Source: Jannaschia sp. S6380 (GTDB lineage Bacteria > Pseudomonadota > Alphaproteobacteria > Rhodobacterales > Rhodobacteraceae). From it: DNA of 64,000 bases. Under the pieces are notes generated by a model. The model ran no database searches, was not told where the DNA came from, and was given only the letters and a program-made list of their open reading frames with translations. Positions 47,580 through 56,940 of this stretch are shown piece by piece; within the stretch, counting starts at the first letter, position 1; every line of letters starts with the position of its first letter. The DNA lies in NCBI RefSeq assembly GCF_023015695.1, contig NZ_JALKAS010000002.1:885120-949119 (forward strand), in the 5' to 3' direction. A program made the translations under genes and the position numbers.

Positions 47580-49328
47580 ATGGCCGCCGTGACCGATCTG
47601 GACGCGACTCTCGATGCGCCCAAGCGCCGCCGCTTCCGCCGGGATCGTCCTGCCGGCGGTGGCGAGGTCGTGCTCGGCGAAGACTGGGAGCGCCCGGTCG
47701 GCAGCCTTGAAACGGAACTGAGTGCCGCACGGGAGCGGCGCGGCATGTTCTCGCTGGATCGCTCGCCACTCGCGCGCAAGATCATCCTGTTCAACCTGCT
47801 GGCCATCCTGATGCTGGTCGCGGGCGTCCTGTTCCTCAACCCCTCTCGCGACAGCCTGCTGGTTCAGCGCGAACAGGGGCTGGTGACCGAGGCGCGGTTG
47901 ATCGCCGACGTGTTCGAAGCGTCGGTTCCCGACCGGGCCCCGGTGAGTCTGGCTGCCGGCGAGGGTGTCGAGGTCGACGACCGCCTGTCCGCGATCGAGC
48001 TTCCGCGAGGGGTCGAAGTCCATGTGTTCGACGTTGGCGGCAACCTGATCGCCGCGCAGATCGGCAAAGATGCGGCCGCGGAGGTCACGGGGCTGAACGC
48101 CGCCGTGCAGAAGACCACCATCATCACCTCGGCGCTGAACGGCGTTTGGGAACTTCTGTCCTCGATCTTCTCCCGGGATCCCGAGACCTTGCCCCGCCCC
48201 GTCGAGATCGCCGGAAACCTGGTCGCGCAGTCCGCGCCCGGCGAGACGGCGATCCGTGGATACGATGGCGAGGAAGGGAAGCTCTATACGGTCGTGACGC
48301 CGATTTCAGCGGGTGAGGTTCCGATGGGCACCATCGCCGTGACCACGCGCGCCGGCGAGATCGACGCGCTGGTGCGGGTCGAACGCGAACAGCTTCTCCA
48401 GATGTTCGTCATCGCGCTCCTCGTCTCGATCGGCCTCAGCCTGGTGCTCGCCTCAACGATCGCCAATCCGCTCTCGGACCTGTCCGCGGCCGCGGAACTC
48501 GGGCGCGACAAGCATGCCCGCAAGATGTCGCCGCAGCGGGTCCGCATCCCCGACCTTACAGCCCGCCCCGACGAGATCGGGCGACTGTCGGGTGCCTTGC
48601 GCGGTATGGTCGCGGCACTGTACGACCGGATCGACTCGAATGAACAGTTCGCCGCCGACGTCGCCCATGAAATCAAGAATCCGCTCGCCTCGCTGCGATC
48701 GGCGGTTGGCACGATGCGACTGGCACGCAATGACGAGCAGCGCGGACGCCTGCTCGAAGTGATCGAGCACGACGTCCGACGCCTGGATCGCCTCGTCTCC
48801 GATATCTCCAACGCCTCGCGGCTCGACAGCGAACTTGTGAAGGAGGAGGAAGAGCCCTTCGACCTCGTCAAGATGATCTCCAACCTGGGCGTCTATCACG
48901 CACAGGAGGCCGAGCTGGAGAATATCGACTTCATCACCGACCTCCCGAAGGAGCCGATCGTTATCATGGGGTTGGAAGCTCGCCTCGCGCAGGTATTCGT
49001 GAACCTGATTACGAACGCGCTGTCCTTCTGCGAGGAAGGGGACGCCGTCCGCGTCTGGATGCGGCGCCGTGAGAACCGTGTTCTGGTCGTGGTGGAGGAT
49101 ACCGGCCCGGGCATCCCCGAGGCCGCGCTGACCAAGGTGTTCAACCGGTTCTATTCCGAACGGCCCGTGCAGCAGTTCGGCAACCATTCCGGTCTGGGCC
49201 TCGCCATATCCAAGCAGATCGTCGAGGCCCATGGCGGCGTTATCTGGGCCGAGAACATTCGACCCACCGACATGGACATCACCTCGGAGCCGCTGGGCGC
49301 GCGGTTCGTCGTCGGCCTTCCGGTCTGA
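47580..49328 (+). CDS. chvG: Sensor histidine kinase ChvG
   Basis: A 582-residue membrane sensor. The first membrane helix (about 62-82) and the second (about 265-287) enclose a periplasmic sensing domain of about 180 residues. A HAMP domain follows, then the H-box FAADVAHEIKNPLASLRSAV (His near 364) and the ATPase domain with NLITNALSF, VEDTGPGIPE and SGLGLAISKQIVE. The pairing with chvI and the downstream hprK-rapZ-EIIA-HPr genes is the standard alphaproteobacterial arrangement. Confidence 0.95.
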   Translation: MAAVTDLDATLDAPKRRRFRRDRPAGGGEVVLGEDWERPVGSLETELSAARERRGMFSLDRSPLARKIILFNLLAILMLVAGVLFLNPSRDSLLVQREQGLVTEARLIADVFEASVPDRAPVSLAAGEGVEVDDRLSAIELPRGVEVHVFDVGGNLIAAQIGKDAAAEVTGLNAAVQKTTIITSALNGVWELLSSIFSRDPETLPRPVEIAGNLVAQSAPGETAIRGYDGEEGKLYTVVTPISAGEVPMGTIAVTTRAGEIDALVRVEREQLLQMFVIALLVSIGLSLVLASTIANPLSDLSAAAELGRDKHARKMSPQRVRIPDLTARPDEIGRLSGALRGMVAALYDRIDSNEQFAADVAHEIKNPLASLRSAVGTMRLARNDEQRGRLLEVIEHDVRRLDRLVSDISNASRLDSELVKEEEEPFDLVKMISNLGVYHAQEAELENIDFITDLPKEPIVIMGLEARLAQVFVNLITNALSFCEEGDAVRVWMRRRENRVLVVVEDTGPGIPEAALTKVFNRFYSERPVQQFGNHSGLGLAISKQIVEAHGGVIWAENIRPTDMDITSEPLGARFVVGLPV

Positions 49329-49337
49329 GGTCGCCGG

Positions 49338-49802
49338 GTGTCGGGCCCCGACCCCGCCGCCCCTTCGACGCGCATGCGGCTGACCCCGATGGGAGACGGC
49401 CGCCATTGCCTGCATGCGACCGCGGTCACCAGCGGAGGCCGGGGCCTTCTGATCCTCGGTGCGTCCGGAGCCGGCAAGAGCGGTCTCGCCGCCGAACTGG
49501 TGGCACTTGGGGGCGCGCTCATCTCCGATGATCTCGTCGTCCTGACCGATACGGGTGGCCGCCTGGTCGCGTCACGCCCAACGGGCGCCCCGCCGGCCCT
49601 GGAACTCCGGGGGATCGGGATCGTGAACACCCGCGATGCGGGGCCGCACCACCTTCATGCCGTCCTGTCCCTCGAACCCATTGCCGGGCGCCTTCCGGAA
49701 CCGACGAATATCGTCATGGCTGGGCATGACCTTCCCCTGCTGCGGCACCCGGCGGCGCCGGGACTGGCGGCCAAGATCCTTCTCTGGCTGGCAGCGCGGT
49801 GA
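49338..49802 (+). CDS. hprK: Short HPr kinase/phosphorylase
   Basis: A 154-residue protein corresponding to the C-terminal catalytic half of HPr kinase, the usual short form of alphaproteobacteria. The P-loop is [16 protein letters not shown] and the following acidic motif is LISDDLVVL. It phosphorylates HPr on serine. I used the GTG at 49338; an ATG at 49374 ([11 protein letters not shown]) is the alternative. It follows chvG by 9 bp. Confidence 0.9.
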   Translation: MSGPDPAAPSTRMRLTPMGDGRHCLHATAVTSGGRGLLILGASGAGKSGLAAELVALGGALISDDLVVLTDTGGRLVASRPTGAPPALELRGIGIVNTRDAGPHHLHAVLSLEPIAGRLPEPTNIVMAGHDLPLLRHPAAPGLAAKILLWLAAR

Positions 49803-49881
49803 TGCGACATCACGGAACCGTGCCCGCCCTAAAATCGCCCGCCCGATCGACTATGTGTGTGCCAGGAGCCACATCCCGATC

Positions 49882-50802
49882 ATGACCCCTGCGACCGACC
49901 CCATCGACTTGATTCTCGTGACCGGCCCTTCGGGTGCGGGGCGGACGACGGCCATCCATGTGCTGGAGGACGCGGGGTTCGAGGTGATCGACAACCTGCC
50001 GCTGTCCCTCACCTCGCGTCTACTCGAGACGGGGACGGATCGCCCGCTGGCCCTCGGCCTCGACGTTCGCAATCGCGATTTCAGCGTGGACGCCCTTCTG
50101 TCTCTGGTCGCGCGTCTGCGATCGGACCCGGGGATCGCCTTACGCCTGCTCTATCTGGACTGCGCGCCCGACATTCTCGTCGCACGCTTTTCCGAGACGC
50201 GGCGGCGTCACCCGCTGGCCCCGTCCGAGGATGCGGAGACCGGCGTGCGCCGCGAGCTGTCCATCGTCAGCGGCCTGGCGGATCATGCGGATATCGTGGT
50301 CGATACGTCGTCGCTCACGGTGCACGACCTGAAGGCGGAACTGCTGCGCTGGTTCGGCGGCGACGCGCGACGGCTGGCGATCTCGGTGCAGTCCTTCAGC
50401 TACAAGCGCGGGGTTCCCCGGGGCCTCGATATCGTGCTCGACGTGCGTTTCCTGGCGAACCCGCATTGGGTGGCCGGCCTGCGGGACGGAACGGGTCGCG
50501 ACGAAAACGTGCGCGCGCATGTCATGGCGGATCCGCGGTTCGACGACTTCTTCGGGCGGACCCGCGATCTGATCCTGTCGCTGTTGCCGGCCTATCGGGA
50601 GGAGGGGCGTGCCCATCTTGCCATCGGGTTCGGCTGCACGGGCGGACGCCATCGTTCGGTTGCCGTGACGGAACTCCTCGGTGAAGCCCTTGCCGAGCAC
50701 GGTTGGCAGGTGTCTAAACGTCATCGGGAATTGGACCGCCGTATTTCGGGGGCGGTCGACAAGGGTCCGCAGGATCCGGACCACGGGGAATCGGCCGCAT
50801 GA
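49882..50802 (+). CDS. rapZ: RapZ (YvcJ/YhbJ) family nucleotide-binding protein
   Basis: A 306-residue protein of the RapZ family. In E. coli RapZ directs RNase E to the GlmZ small RNA; YvcJ binds nucleotides. The Walker A motif reads GPSGAGRTT, with arginine in place of the usual lysine. [12 protein letters not shown] and the C-terminal [12 protein letters not shown] are standard. The ATG at 49882 gives [16 protein letters not shown]. It overlaps the EIIA gene by 4 bp. No GlmZ-like RNA or glmS is visible here. Confidence 0.92.
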   Translation: MTPATDPIDLILVTGPSGAGRTTAIHVLEDAGFEVIDNLPLSLTSRLLETGTDRPLALGLDVRNRDFSVDALLSLVARLRSDPGIALRLLYLDCAPDILVARFSETRRRHPLAPSEDAETGVRRELSIVSGLADHADIVVDTSSLTVHDLKAELLRWFGGDARRLAISVQSFSYKRGVPRGLDIVLDVRFLANPHWVAGLRDGTGRDENVRAHVMADPRFDDFFGRTRDLILSLLPAYREEGRAHLAIGFGCTGGRHRSVAVTELLGEALAEHGWQVSKRHRELDRRISGAVDKGPQDPDHGESAA

Positions 50803-51191
50803 TCGGCATCGTCATCGTCGCCCATGGCGGGCTCGCCGAGGAATATCGCCGCGCGGTCGAGCATGTGATCGGCCCGCAGGACGGTCTGCGTTCGATTTCC
50901 GTGGCGGCGACCTGCGACCGTAAGGGCAAGGAAAACGAGATCCGCGAGGCCGCCGACAGCGTCGATACGGGCGACGGCGTTGTCGTCGTCACCGACATCT
51001 TCGGCGGGTCCCCCTCCAACCTTTCGATGGGTGCCTGTACGCCGGCCGACCGGGTCATATTCTACGGGGCGAACCTGCCGGCGCTGATCAAGCTGGCACG
51101 CAGCCGCACCAAACCCCTGGCGGAGGCGCTGGCCTTGGCGAAGGCCGCCGGGACGCGTTACATGGACGTCGCACAGGGTCCGGCCGCCTGA
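50799..51191 (+). CDS. PTS EIIA component, mannose (EIIA-Man) family
   Basis: A 130-residue phosphocarrier. The phosphorylatable histidine is H9 in [13 protein letters not shown], and [12 protein letters not shown] is the family motif. With no sugar permease nearby it is probably part of a regulatory phosphotransfer chain (PTS-Ntr type) with the adjacent HPr. EI (ptsP/ptsI) is not in the window. It overlaps rapZ by 4 bp. Confidence 0.93.
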   Translation: MIGIVIVAHGGLAEEYRRAVEHVIGPQDGLRSISVAATCDRKGKENEIREAADSVDTGDGVVVVTDIFGGSPSNLSMGACTPADRVIFYGANLPALIKLARSRTKPLAEALALAKAAGTRYMDVAQGPAA

Positions 51192-51217
51192 GGGTCGTCC
51201 GAGCGCCGGGGGGACGG

Positions 51218-51487
51218 ATGCCAACGCGAACGCTTGAGATCGTGAACGAGAAGGGGCTGCATGCCCGCGCATCGGCCAAGTTCGTCGAGACGGTCGAGCG
51301 GTTCGACGCCCGCGCCCAGGTGCGGCGAGATGGGCTGGAAGCTTCGGGCGACTCCATCATGGGCATGTTGATGCTGGCCGCCGCCCGCGGAAGCACGATC
51401 GAGGTGGAGACATCCGGGCCCGACGCCGATCCGCTGATGAAGGCGCTGGCGGAGCTGGTGGCGGATTTTTTCGGGGAAGGCATGTGA
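51218..51487 (+). CDS. ptsH: HPr phosphocarrier protein
   Basis: An 89-residue HPr. The EI-dependent site is His16 in GLHARASAKF, and the serine phosphorylated by HprK lies in the segment SGDSIMGMLML. This is the natural partner of the HPr kinase four genes upstream in the same run. Its TGA overlaps the GTG of the acyltransferase gene. Confidence 0.95.
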   Translation: MPTRTLEIVNEKGLHARASAKFVETVERFDARAQVRRDGLEASGDSIMGMLMLAAARGSTIEVETSGPDADPLMKALAELVADFFGEGM

Positions 51488-52347
51488 CGGAGATCTCGTT
51501 CTTTCGAACGAGCCCACGGGAACGATCCGACTATCAGGCCTATGACCGCGGCAAGCTCAGCTATGCCGGGACGTTCAAGAACCCTTGGAAGGCCGGCACC
51601 ATCCGGGCGTTGGAATGGATGACGGGCAAGATCCGCCTGCTGTCGCTGATCCGGCGGTTCGAGCGGGAGGGCGTGGAGACCGGACAACCATTCTTCGCCC
51701 ACGCGCTGCGGGTGATGGGTATTCGCATCGACACGCCGGCGGCGCAGATCGCGCGGATCCCGCGATCGGGCCCGCTCGTCGTCGTCGCGAACCACCCGCA
51801 CGGGCTTGTCGACGGAATGGTCCTGGCCGAACTCGTCGGGCGCGTGCGGCAGGACTATCGGATCCTCACCCGATCGCTGTTGACGGGCGTGCCGGAGGTC
51901 GCGGATTTCATGATCCCGGTGCCCTTCCCGCACGAGGCGGACGCCCATGCGAGGAACCTGGCGATGCGCAAGGCGGCGATGGGGCATCTGGCGGCCGGAG
52001 GGGCCGTCGTGGTCTTTCCGGCAGGCGCGGTGGCCGCGTCGGAGACGGCGTTCGGCCGGGCAGTCGAAAAACCCTGGGCACCGTTCACCGCCAACATGAT
52101 CCGGCGCAGCGGCGCCAAGGTCGTCCCGATCTGTTTCGCGGGGGCGAATTCCCGCATCTACCAAATCGCGAACCGTCTCTCCGCCACGTTGCGTCAGGGC
52201 CTTCTGTTGCACGAAGTCGTCCATGCGCTCGACCAGCCCCAGGCGCCCATCGTCCGACCGGCAATCGAGCCGGAGGAATGGCATCCCCATGCGGGCAACA
52301 CCCGTGCCTTCATGGATTGGCTGCGCGCGCGGACGCTTGAAGGTTAG
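51484..52347 (+). CDS. 1-acyl-sn-glycerol-3-phosphate acyltransferase-like (PlsC) protein
   Basis: A 287-residue membrane-associated acyltransferase. The catalytic HX4D block is ANHPHGLVDG (near residue 101), followed by the substrate motif VVFPAGAVAASE (FPEG-like) and a C-terminal helical part. It probably acylates lysophospholipids or a related glycerol lipid. The start is GTG at 51484, overlapping the HPr stop. Its end overlaps the convergent dehydrogenase gene by 4 bp. Confidence 0.85.
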   Translation: MTEISFFRTSPRERSDYQAYDRGKLSYAGTFKNPWKAGTIRALEWMTGKIRLLSLIRRFEREGVETGQPFFAHALRVMGIRIDTPAAQIARIPRSGPLVVVANHPHGLVDGMVLAELVGRVRQDYRILTRSLLTGVPEVADFMIPVPFPHEADAHARNLAMRKAAMGHLAAGGAVVVFPAGAVAASETAFGRAVEKPWAPFTANMIRRSGAKVVPICFAGANSRIYQIANRLSATLRQGLLLHEVVHALDQPQAPIVRPAIEPEEWHPHAGNTRAFMDWLRARTLEG

Positions 52348-53219
52348 CGGGTCGGCACCGGCGTATCGCCGCGATAGTCGTAGAAACCGCGCTGCGTCTT
52401 TCGGCCGAGCCATCCTGCCTCGACATATTTCGTCAACAGGGGGCAGGGGCGATACTTGGTGTCGGCCAGCCCGTCATGCAGAACGTTCATGATCGCCAGG
52501 CATGTGTCCAGCCCGATGAAATCGGCCAGTTCCAGCGGGCCCATCGGGTGGTTTGCCCCGAGTTTGAGCGACGTGTCGATGGACGTCACCGTGCCGACCC
52601 CTTCGTAGAGGACGTAGACCGCTTCGTTGATCATGGGCATCAGGATGCGGTTGACGATGAAGGCGGGGAAGTCTTCGGCCGTCGCCGACGTCTTTTCCAG
52701 CCGCGCGACGACGGATTGGCAGGCGGCATAGGTCGCCTCGTCGGTGGCGATGCCGCGGATCAGTTCGACCAGCTGCATGACGGGGACCGGGTTCATGAAA
52801 TGGAACCCCATGAACCGTTCGGGCCGGTCGGTCCGGCTTGCCAGCCGGGTGATCGAGATGGAGGAGGTGTTCGACGTGAGGATCGTGTGATCGGCCAAGG
52901 CCGGGCCCAGTTCCGCGAAGATCGCGTGCTTGACCTCCTCCCGCTCGGTGGCCGCTTCGATGATCAGGTCGCACGGGCCGAGGTCGGTCACGGCGAGCGT
53001 CGTACGGATCCGGCCCATGGTCGCATCGCGATCGGCGGCGGAAATCTTGTCACGGCTGACCTGCCGGTCGAGGTTACGCCCGATCAGGTCCATCGCCTGG
53101 TCGAGGGCCTCTTGCCGCACGTCGGTCAGCAGCACGTCGTAGCCGGCGAGCGCGCAGACATGGGCGATGCCGTTCCCCATCTGCCCTGCGCCCACGATCC
53201 CGATGCTGCCGATTTCCAT
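52344..53219 (-). CDS. 3-hydroxybutyryl-CoA dehydrogenase
   Basis: A 291-residue NAD(P)-dependent dehydrogenase of the HbdA/PaaH type. The N-terminal Rossmann motif is IGIVGAGQMGNGIAHVCA, the catalytic region is HFMNPVPVMQLVE, and the C-terminal domain has NHPMGPLELADFIGLD and RGFYDY. It interconverts acetoacetyl-CoA and (S)-3-hydroxybutyryl-CoA. The etfAB genes lie upstream in the same direction but with an oppositely oriented gene between them. Confidence 0.93.
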   Translation of the reverse strand: MEIGSIGIVGAGQMGNGIAHVCALAGYDVLLTDVRQEALDQAMDLIGRNLDRQVSRDKISAADRDATMGRIRTTLAVTDLGPCDLIIEAATEREEVKHAIFAELGPALADHTILTSNTSSISITRLASRTDRPERFMGFHFMNPVPVMQLVELIRGIATDEATYAACQSVVARLEKTSATAEDFPAFIVNRILMPMINEAVYVLYEGVGTVTSIDTSLKLGANHPMGPLELADFIGLDTCLAIMNVLHDGLADTKYRPCPLLTKYVEAGWLGRKTQRGFYDYRGDTPVPTR

Positions 53220-53379
53220 ATGCCTGCCCCTGTCGATTCCGGGCGACCATAGCAGCGGCGCGGGGCGGGGCAACCAAGGCGCATGTCCGCGACAATTCGA
53301 TATGAATGTCGGGTTCAACCATTCGGTAAGCGCGACTTGGGAAAACCCGAGCATGACGACGAATCGTGGTGGACCGGAT

Positions 53380-54198
53380 ATGAGCTTCGAAGGACGCGGC
53401 GCACAGCTGAACTATTATCCCTGCCGCTATGGTCGGTCGCGAACTGTCTTTCGCGGCCCGGCGGTTCCGCTGGATGACGGCTACATCGCGGTCTTGGGCG
53501 GGGCCGAGGTCTATGGACGCTTTGTCGAGGACCCGTTTTCGGATCAGATCGCCGATCGAACCGGGCGGCGGGTCGTAAACCTTGGCGTGATGAATGCGGG
53601 ACTGGACGTGTTCCTGAGCGACGACGCGCTGATGCAAGTCATCTCGGGGGCGCATGCCGTGGTAATACAGGCACTTGGTGCGCAGAACATGTCGAACCGG
53701 TTCTATACCGTGCACCCCCGCCGAAACGACCGGTTCTTGCGCCCTTCGGACGCGCTTCGGATGTTGTATCGAGACGTCGATTTCAGCGATTTCACCTTCA
53801 CGCGTCACATGCTGATGGCCCTGCATTCGCGCTGCCCGGACCGTTTCGCGGCCCTTCGCTCCGAGTTGGTCGAGGCATGGACGGCCCGGATGCGGACGAT
53901 GCTCTCGCGTATTCCGGGGCGCCGGATCCTGCTCTCGCTCGAAAGCCATGCGGGTCGGGGGCTGGGGGCGGAGCCCTTGTTCGTGACGCCCGAAATGCTG
54001 GACGAGGTCGGGCATGGTGCCGACCGCATCGTGCGCTGCGATGTCGGCGAAATGTCGCGACGTTTCCGGCTGGAAGGGATGGTCTTCCCCGAAACCGACC
54101 GCGAAGTGGCGTCTCATTGCCTGCCGGCCCCCGTGCACGAACATCTGGCCGAACTTCTGATACCCGAGGTCGCTAGGGCGAGCGATGTCGCGGCCTGA
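53380..54198 (+). CDS. DUF6473 family protein
   Basis: A protein of about 272 residues with no recognised catalytic domain. Its N-terminal core is NYYPCRYGRSRTVFRGP then YIAVLGGAEVYGRF and RRVVNLGVMNAGLDVFL, a pattern I associate with DUF6473 in Rhodobacteraceae. The GDSL-like order suggests a hydrolase-type fold, which is speculation. Start uncertain: ATG at 53380 fits best; 53353 and 53302 are in frame. It is inserted on the opposite strand between the etf genes and hbd. Confidence 0.7.
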   Translation: MSFEGRGAQLNYYPCRYGRSRTVFRGPAVPLDDGYIAVLGGAEVYGRFVEDPFSDQIADRTGRRVVNLGVMNAGLDVFLSDDALMQVISGAHAVVIQALGAQNMSNRFYTVHPRRNDRFLRPSDALRMLYRDVDFSDFTFTRHMLMALHSRCPDRFAALRSELVEAWTARMRTMLSRIPGRRILLSLESHAGRGLGAEPLFVTPEMLDEVGHGADRIVRCDVGEMSRRFRLEGMVFPETDREVASHCLPAPVHEHLAELLIPEVARASDVAA

Positions 54199-54237
54199 CC
54201 CCGGGTTCTGCGTCATGCCGCAGCGCATGAACGGAAT

Positions 54238-54264
54238 GCGGCCGCCGGACAGACCGGCGGCCGC
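54238..54264. terminator. Bidirectional stem-loop between convergent genes
   Basis: A perfect 11-bp stem, GCGGCCGCCGG/CCGGCGGCCGC, with a 5-nt loop lies between the ends of the DUF6473 gene and etfA. It has no U-run on either strand, but its position and stability fit a bidirectional transcript end. Confidence 0.5.
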
Positions 54265-54302
54265 GCTTGGATGCGTCGAAAGCGATGTCGTCGAACTGGC
54301 CG

Positions 54303-55229
54303 TCAGAGCTTCTCGATCAGTTCCGGCACGGCGGTGAAAAGGTCGGCGACCAGGCCATAGTCGGCGACCTGAAAAATCGGGGCTTCCTCGTCCTTGTTGA
54401 TCGCGACGATGATCTTGGAATCCTTCATCCCCGCCAGGTGTTGGATCGCGCCCGAGATTCCCACGGCCAGATACAGGTCCGGCGCGACGACCTTGCCGGT
54501 CTGCCCGACCTGCCAGTCGTTCGGCGCATAACCCGAGTCGACCGCCGCGCGCGAGGCGCCGACGGCGGCGCCAAGTTTGTCGGCCAGCTTCTCGATCAGG
54601 GCGAAGTCCTCCTCGGAACCGAGGCCCCGCCCACCCGAGACGACGGTCCCGGCCGAGGTCAGCTCCGGCCGATCGCTCTCCGCCACCTTGTCCTCGACCC
54701 ATTCCGACAGGCCGGGATCGGCGACAGCACTCACCGTTTCGACGGGGGCGGCGCCGCCCTCGGGGGCCGCATCGAAGGTGGATGTCCGGATCGTCATGAC
54801 CTTGGTCGCGTCCGACGACTTGATGGTTTGCACCGCGTTGCCGGCATAGATCGGACGCTCGAACGTGTCGGCATCGACCACCGCCGTGACATCGGACAGG
54901 ATCATGACATCCAGAAGCGCTGCGATGCGGGGCATCACGTTCTTCGCATCCGTTGTCGAGGGCGCGACGATATGGCTGTAATCCCCCGCCATCGACACGA
55001 CCAGTGCCGCGGTCGGTTCGGCCAAGCGATGGCCGAGCGACGCATCCTCGGCCACAAGGACCTTGGCCACGCCTTCCAGTTTGGCCGCGGCCTTGCCCGC
55101 CGCAGCGGCCGACGCGCCCGCGCAGAGCACCGTTACGTCACCCAATTGCTTTGCGGCCGTCAGCGCCTTGGACGTCGCATCGACGTTAAGTTCGCCATTG
55201 GTGACTTCGCCGATCAGAAGAACCGCCAT
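54303..55229 (-). CDS. etfA: Electron transfer flavoprotein alpha subunit
   Basis: A 308-residue FAD-binding subunit of ETF, which carries electrons from acyl-CoA dehydrogenases to ETF-quinone oxidoreductase. The FAD domain has [53 protein letters not shown] and the signature [17 protein letters not shown]. The ATG shares one base with the etfB stop. Confidence 0.97.
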   Translation of the reverse strand: MAVLLIGEVTNGELNVDATSKALTAAKQLGDVTVLCAGASAAAAGKAAAKLEGVAKVLVAEDASLGHRLAEPTAALVVSMAGDYSHIVAPSTTDAKNVMPRIAALLDVMILSDVTAVVDADTFERPIYAGNAVQTIKSSDATKVMTIRTSTFDAAPEGGAAPVETVSAVADPGLSEWVEDKVAESDRPELTSAGTVVSGGRGLGSEEDFALIEKLADKLGAAVGASRAAVDSGYAPNDWQVGQTGKVVAPDLYLAVGISGAIQHLAGMKDSKIIVAINKDEEAPIFQVADYGLVADLFTAVPELIEKL

Positions 55230-55987
55230 CAGACCGCCCCCGCTTCCTTGAGTTTCGACACCAGTTCATCGACCGACTGAACCATTTCGCCGGCCTTTCG
55301 AGCCTCCGGTTCGGCGGTCTTCACGATCTCAAGCCGCGGTGCGACATCCACGCCGTAATCGGCGGGGGTCTTCTCCTCCAGCGGCTTCTTCTTGGCCTTC
55401 ATGATGTTCGGCAGCGAAGCATATCGCGGCTCGTTCAGTCGCAGATCGACGGTGACGATGGTCGGCATCTTGACCTTGATCGTCTGCAATCCACCATCGA
55501 CCTCGCGGGTGACGACGGCATGGTCACCCTCGATCTTCACCTCGGACGCAAAGGTGGCCTGCGACCAGCCCAGCAGCGCCGATAGCATCTGACCGGTCGC
55601 GTTCATATCATTGTCGATGGCTTGCTTGCCGGCCATCACCAGGCCGGGTTCCTCCTCGTCGATGACGGCTTTAAGGACCTTCGCAACGGCCAGCGGCTCG
55701 ATATCCTGGTGGACGTCGTCGGCGGCCACGACGAGGATCGCGCGATCCGCGCCCATCGCCAGCGCCGTGCGTAGCGTTTCCTGCGCCTGTTTCACGCCGA
55801 TCGACACCGCGACGACCTCTTCGGCAGTCCCGGCCTCCTTGAGGCGGATGGCCTCCTCGACCGCGATCTCGTCGAACGGGTTCATCGACATCTTCACATT
55901 CGCCAAGTCAACACCCGACCCGTCCGCCTTGACGCGCACCTTGACGTTGTAATCGATCACCCGCTTGACGGGCACGAGGATTTTCAT
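55229..55987 (-). CDS. etfB: Electron transfer flavoprotein beta subunit
   Basis: A 252-residue beta subunit that binds AMP and docks to dehydrogenases. It starts [20 protein letters not shown] and contains the recognition loop region [12 protein letters not shown] and [20 protein letters not shown], the beta-subunit signature. AGGAGG lies at a good distance before the ATG. The inverted repeat TGACGTGAACGTCA is 101-114 bp upstream and may control etfBA. Confidence 0.97.
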   Translation of the reverse strand: MKILVPVKRVIDYNVKVRVKADGSGVDLANVKMSMNPFDEIAVEEAIRLKEAGTAEEVVAVSIGVKQAQETLRTALAMGADRAILVVAADDVHQDIEPLAVAKVLKAVIDEEEPGLVMAGKQAIDNDMNATGQMLSALLGWSQATFASEVKIEGDHAVVTREVDGGLQTIKVKMPTIVTVDLRLNEPRYASLPNIMKAKKKPLEEKTPADYGVDVAPRLEIVKTAEPEARKAGEMVQSVDELVSKLKEAGAV

Positions 55988-56087
55988 CGGTTGCTCCTCC
56001 TTGGACAGCTTTCCCCGGGGTCTATCGGATGCTTCTGGGCCGGGACAGGTCGAAAACGACAGGTCGGCACGATGTGACGCACCGTTC

Positions 56088-56101
56088 TGACGTTCACGTC
56101 A
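56088..56101 (-). promoter_or_regulatory. Inverted repeat TGACGTGAACGTCA upstream of etfB
   Basis: Read on the minus strand this is identical over 14 bp to the repeat upstream of the RTX gene. It overlaps the stop codon of the adenosyltransferase gene. It resembles the ACGT-containing dyads of MerR-family LiuR regulators of branched-chain acyl-CoA catabolism, which often include etf genes (recollection, not verified). Confidence 0.5.
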
Positions 56102-56689
56102 TTCGGCATCCCGGAATGCACGGCTGGCGCCCGGAACCCATTGCACATCGGCGCGTCCGTCGTCGTTGGCGATCCGGGATGCCACGAAGAACCAGTCGGA
56201 CAGGCGGTTGAGATACTTGATCGCGGCTGGGTTCACATTCTCCTGCCCGGCGAGTTCGACCGACAGTCGTTCCGCGCGCCGTGTGACGGTCCGGCACAGG
56301 TGCAGATGCGCGGCGAGCGGCGTCCCCCCCGGCAGGACGAAGCTGCGCAGCGGCTCGAGCGCGGCGTTCATCGCGTCGATCTCGCGCTCCAGCCGGTCCA
56401 CCTGGTCCGCCGTCATCCGCAGCGGCGGGTATTCCGCCTCGGCATCCTTGTCCTGGCCGGGGCGGCACAGGTCGGCGCCCAGATCGAACAGATCGTTCTG
56501 GATGACGGCCAACTGCGCGCCGATCTCCCCCTCGGCGTGCAGACGCGCCATGCCGATCGTCGCATTCGCCTCGTCCACGGTTCCGTAGGCGGCGACGCGT
56601 GCCGATGTCTTGGGCACTCGGGTCCCGTCGCCCAGCGCGGTGGTCCCCGCATCACCGGTTCGGGTGTAGATCTTGGACAGTACGACCAT
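56099..56689 (-). CDS. Cob(I)yrinic acid a,c-diamide adenosyltransferase (PduO type)
   Basis: A 196-residue ATP:cob(I)alamin adenosyltransferase. It has the N-terminal ATP loop SKIYTRTGDAGTTALGDG, then AYGTVDEANATIG and the C-terminal signatures RTVTRRAERL and YLNRLSDWFFVASR. It supplies adenosylcobalamin, the cofactor of methylmalonyl- and ethylmalonyl-CoA mutases, which fits the nearby acyl-CoA genes. It is probably co-transcribed with the small membrane protein upstream. Confidence 0.93.
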   Translation of the reverse strand: MVVLSKIYTRTGDAGTTALGDGTRVPKTSARVAAYGTVDEANATIGMARLHAEGEIGAQLAVIQNDLFDLGADLCRPGQDKDAEAEYPPLRMTADQVDRLEREIDAMNAALEPLRSFVLPGGTPLAAHLHLCRTVTRRAERLSVELAGQENVNPAAIKYLNRLSDWFFVASRIANDDGRADVQWVPGASRAFRDAE

Positions 56690-56692
56690 GGT

Positions 56693-56896
56693 TCAGCCTT
56701 TCGAACGGATCCAGACGAAGCCGATCAGCAGGATCACGGCCGCGAGCTGGGCATAGATGCGCCAGCGCATCAAGCGGTTGGCATGCTTGCGATTGAAGTC
56801 GCCGCCCTTGGCGAACCCGCCGATCCCCGTCAGCAGGATCAGCAGGACGAGCAGGCAAGCGCCGGCCACGACGTAGAACAGGGGGTCGTCTCGCAT
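56693..56896 (-). CDS. Small two-helix membrane protein (HIG1/twin-TM type)
   Basis: A 67-residue protein with two hydrophobic segments (about 6-26 and 47-64) flanking a basic loop NRKHANRLMRWRI. This layout is that of HIG1-domain or twin transmembrane proteins, some of which associate with cytochrome oxidase. The second of two adjacent ATGs (56896) has AGGAGGA at the right distance. It lies 3 bp before the adenosyltransferase gene. Confidence 0.8.
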   Translation of the reverse strand: MRDDPLFYVVAGACLLVLLILLTGIGGFAKGGDFNRKHANRLMRWRIYAQLAAVILLIGFVWIRSKG

Positions 56897-56940
56897 CCGC
56901 ATTCCTCCTCACGGGTCGGGTCGGGACATAACATCCCGCG

